Assembly: GCF_040361195.1 (NCBI RefSeq)
Contig: NZ_APNE01000005.1
Direction: 5' to 3' (one strand)
Origin: Salinisphaera hydrothermalis
Lineage (GTDB): Bacteria > Pseudomonadota > Gammaproteobacteria > Nevskiales > Salinisphaeraceae
DNA: 64,000 nucleotides
In this document: piece after piece, positions 62,131 through 64,000 of the stretch
Layout: the number at the start of each line of letters is the position of its first letter
Position numbering within the stretch: the stretch's first letter is position 1
The notes under the pieces: model-generated
What the model saw: the letters and a program-made list of their open reading frames with translations, nothing else
Database searches by the model: none
What the model was told of the DNA's origin: nothing
Program-made: the position numbers and the translations under genes

Positions 62131-62735
62131 GCCAGCCATCCTTCAAACGCCTGCAGCGCGCTTTCCGTCATCAATACCTGCTCGGCACCGACCAGCGTGA
62201 CCGGATCCAGGTCCGTAACCGCCACCACGTTGAAACCAACGATGTTGTTTGCCGAATAACCGACCTTGTCGTCCACTTCAGAGACCACAAGCACACCCTT
62301 GGCCTCGGCAGACTGATCGGCCAAAGCCTTGATCAGACCCTTCGTGCTACGCGCCTCGAGCTCGATGTCCGCGACCACCTTGAAGCGATCCTGACGCACC
62401 AATTCCGAGGCGATCGCGCTCATGCCGGCGCGATACATCTTGCGGTTGACCTTCTGCGAGAAGTCGCGCGGGCTCGCCGCGAAAGTCACGCCGCCACCGG
62501 ACCAGATCGGGCTGCGAATCGTGCCGGCCCGGGCACGCCCGGTGCCCTTCTGGCGCCATGGCTTCTTGCCGCCACCACTCACTTCAGCGCGATTTTTCTG
62601 CGCCTTGGTGCCCGACCGGCTGCCGGCCAGATACGCGGTCACGATCTGGTGAACCAGCGTTTCGTTGAACGGGCGACCGAAAACGGCGTCCGACACCGAA
62701 ACCGACTTATCGCCGCTTGCGAGATTCAGTTCCAT
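62127..62735 (-). CDS. rplD: 50S ribosomal protein L4
   Basis: 202 residues from the ATG at 62735 (MELNLASGDKSVSVSDAVFGRPF); the frame's first codon is a TTG two codons upstream. The Arg/Gly-rich loop GGGKKPWRQKGTGRARAGTIRSP reaches the exit tunnel. In E. coli L4 represses its own S10 operon by attenuation. It lies 30 bases after rplC. Confidence 0.97.
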   Translation of the reverse strand: MELNLASGDKSVSVSDAVFGRPFNETLVHQIVTAYLAGSRSGTKAQKNRAEVSGGGKKPWRQKGTGRARAGTIRSPIWSGGGVTFAASPRDFSQKVNRKMYRAGMSAIASELVRQDRFKVVADIELEARSTKGLIKALADQSAEAKGVLVVSEVDDKVGYSANNIVGFNVVAVTDLDPVTLVGAEQVLMTESALQAFEGWLA

Positions 62736-62765
62736 ACTCAAACCTGCCTATTCGCCAGCGCGCCG

Positions 62766-63470
62766 TTAACCGGCCTTCTTGACCGCCGGCTGAATGATGA
62801 CGTCACCGTTCTTGGCACCCGGCACACCGCCGCGAACCAGAATGAGACCCCGCTCTTCGTCCACGCGAACCACTTCCAGGTTCTGCACGGTGGTCCGCGC
62901 ATTACCCAGCTGGCCGGACATCTTCTTGCCCTTGAACACGTGACCCGGCGACTGGTTCTGACCAATCGAACCCGGCGCGCGATGCGCTTTCGAGTTACCG
63001 TGCGTCGAACGCTGCGAGCGGAAGTTGTGACGCTTGATCACGCCGCCGTAGCCTTTACCGATCGAACGACCAATCACATCCACGTACTGGCCCGCAGCAA
63101 AGACCGAAACCGTCAGTTCACCACCGACCTGGATTTCGACCTGCTCCGACTCGCTCGCCTCTTCACCTTCGGCAGTCTCGGGAGCAGCAGCCGCGACCTT
63201 GGGCCAATCGCCCTCGACCCGGAACTCCCACAGCCCACGACCTGCTTCGACGCCGGCATTCTTGTAATGCCCGGCCGCCGGCTTGGTCACACGGGACGCG
63301 CGGCGCGTGCCGGTGGTGACCTGAAGCGCACGGTAGCCATCGGTCTCGACATCTTTTTTCTGGACGACGCGGTTCGGCTCGACCTCGACGACCGTGACAG
63401 GCACGGATACGCCGTTGTCGTCGAACACGCGTGTCATGCCGCGCTTGCGACCTACCAATCCAATAGCCAT
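62766..63470 (-). CDS. rplC: 50S ribosomal protein L3 with acidic insertion
   Basis: 234 residues, about 25 more than E. coli L3. The core is normal: IGLVGRKRGMTRVFDDNG at the N-terminus, then GKGYGGVIKRHNFRSQRSTHGNSKAHRAPGSIG with the W-finger region. Residues about 92-110 are an Ala then Glu/Ser-rich insert (ETAEGEEASESEQ) absent from the E. coli protein. It begins 147 bases after rpsJ, the largest gap in the ribosomal block, which contains a hairpin. Confidence 0.96.
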   Translation of the reverse strand: MAIGLVGRKRGMTRVFDDNGVSVPVTVVEVEPNRVVQKKDVETDGYRALQVTTGTRRASRVTKPAAGHYKNAGVEAGRGLWEFRVEGDWPKVAAAAPETAEGEEASESEQVEIQVGGELTVSVFAAGQYVDVIGRSIGKGYGGVIKRHNFRSQRSTHGNSKAHRAPGSIGQNQSPGHVFKGKKMSGQLGNARTTVQNLEVVRVDEERGLILVRGGVPGAKNGDVIIQPAVKKAG

Positions 63471-63542
63471 TTGTAATTACCTTCTCGCTTATCGCCACTC
63501 GCTAGAGGGGGCGACAGTTCAAGTATGGTTTTCCAGTGCAAA

Positions 63543-63564
63543 GGGCCCGCGTGATTGCGGGCCC
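63543..63564 (-). other. Hairpin in the rpsJ-rplC gap (possible leader/attenuator)
   Basis: A perfect 8-bp GGGCCCGC/GCGGGCCC stem (63543-63550 with 63557-63564) with a 6-base loop is followed on the minus strand by only three T. It lies 72 bases before rplC. Confidence 0.5.
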
Positions 63565-63584
63565 CTGCCAACAAGAGGGCGCGA

Positions 63585-63613
63585 AGCATAACACACCCTA
63601 ATCGACTTGTCTC
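63585..63613 (-). promoter_or_regulatory. Weak candidate promoter upstream of rplC
   Basis: On the minus strand GAGACA (63608-63613), 17 bases, then TATGCT (63585-63590). Each element matches at 4 of 6 positions. Its position in the only large gap of the S10 block makes it worth noting. Confidence 0.3.
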
Positions 63614-63617
63614 GCCC

Positions 63618-63932
63618 TTACTGCAATTTAATTTGGACGTCGACGCCCGCAGCAAGATCGAGTTTCATCAAGGCATCAACCGTCTTTTCGGTCGGCTCGA
63701 CAATATCCATCATCCGCTTGTGCGTGCGGATTTCATACTGATCACGCGCGTCCTTGTTGACGTGGGGCGAGATCAGGATGGTGTAGCGCTCCTTGCGCGT
63801 CGGCAGCGGGATCGGGCCGTGGACCTGCGCACCAGTGCGCTTGGCGGTCTCGACGATCTCGCGGGCCGACTTGTCGATCAACCGATGATCGAACGCCTTG
63901 AGACGAATACGAATGTTCTGACTAGCTGCCAT
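63618..63932 (-). CDS. rpsJ: 30S ribosomal protein S10
   Basis: 104 residues. It begins MAASQNIRIRLKAFDHRLID, with GAQVHGPIPLPTRKERYTILISPHVNKDARDQYEIRTHKR. Besides its 30S role, S10 (NusE) takes part in antitermination. It lies 15 bases after tuf and 147 bases before rplC, so it may be transcribed with the str operon. Confidence 0.97.
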   Translation of the reverse strand: MAASQNIRIRLKAFDHRLIDKSAREIVETAKRTGAQVHGPIPLPTRKERYTILISPHVNKDARDQYEIRTHKRMMDIVEPTEKTVDALMKLDLAAGVDVQIKLQ

Positions 63933-63947
63933 GACGATTCAAATGCC

Positions 63948-64000
63948 TCAGGCCGTAATCTTGGTCACGACGCCCGCACCCACCGTGCGGCCGCCTTCAC
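63948..64000 (-). CDS. tuf: Elongation factor Tu, C-terminal end (cut by window edge)
   Basis: Only the last 16 codons are in the window. They read EGGRTVGAGVVTKITA and a stop, the conserved EF-Tu C-terminus. The position just before rpsJ is the usual str/S10 junction. Which tuf copy (A or B) cannot be told. Confidence 0.9.
   Translation of the reverse strand, partial: EGGRTVGAGVVTKITA

Noticed and set aside
60313..62259. 648-residue plus-strand frame across rplV, rpsS, rplB and rplW
   Set aside because: It spans four certain ribosomal genes on the other strand; a by-product of codon bias.

Overview
The window is GC-rich chromosomal DNA from a Gram-negative bacterium, most likely a gammaproteobacterium. 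The evidence is the lptD-surA-pdxA-rsmA order, an amgK-murU pair divergent from lptD, AmpG, an E. coli-like LexA, and a complete S10-spc-alpha ribosomal block. Hopanoid genes, a Marinobacter-type fatty acyl-CoA reductase and FliA-type chemoreceptor promoters suggest an aquatic, motile organism. A Salinisphaera-like lineage is a guess that cannot be settled from the window.

Left part (1-16.7 kb). A leftward hopanoid operon runs from a single-ORF squalene synthase/squalene-hopene cyclase fusion through hpnG to hpnN, which is cut by the window edge. It is divergent from ispA, which makes the farnesyl diphosphate that the fusion would use. Then come a leftward xth-ampG-DUF4139 group, pyrE, a chemoreceptor behind a FliA-type promoter, the leftward coaBC-dut-argB operon, radC, a small outer-membrane barrel protein, and rpmB-rpmG.

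Middle part (16.7-38.6 kb). A GldA/GldF/GldG/DUF4340-like ABC operon is followed by mutM, a glutamate-synthase-like flavoprotein, a DUF1232 protein, an SDR and a GlsB-type membrane protein. Next are a 282-bp nested palindromic element and a second chemoreceptor with its own FliA-type promoter. After these come a TauE-type permease, a DAHP synthase, the two-domain fatty acyl-CoA reductase, a HIT protein and folE2. Downstream of folE2 is a tandem repeat array that copies its 3' end. A phasin-like gene with an upstream dyad and lexA follow; the lexA SOS box and predicted -10 abut the start codon. Then come a hairpin-rich spacer, two lipoprotein genes, and murU-amgK.

Right part (38.6-64 kb). lptD-surA-pdxA-rsmA runs rightward. 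It is separated from apaH by a leftward membrane protein with a possible degenerate EAL-like domain and a rightward polytopic membrane protein; apaG is absent. A DUF481 outer-membrane protein follows. The rest is the leftward ribosomal block: the tuf 3' end, rpsJ, the S10 and spc genes to rpmJ, then rpsM-rpsK-rpsD-rpoA-rplQ behind its own strong promoter.

No tRNA, rRNA, CRISPR array, transposase or prophage was recognised. The most unusual items are the cyclase fusion, the folE2 repeat array with a covarying hairpin, the nested palindrome at 25.3-25.5 kb, and the apparently leaderless lexA.
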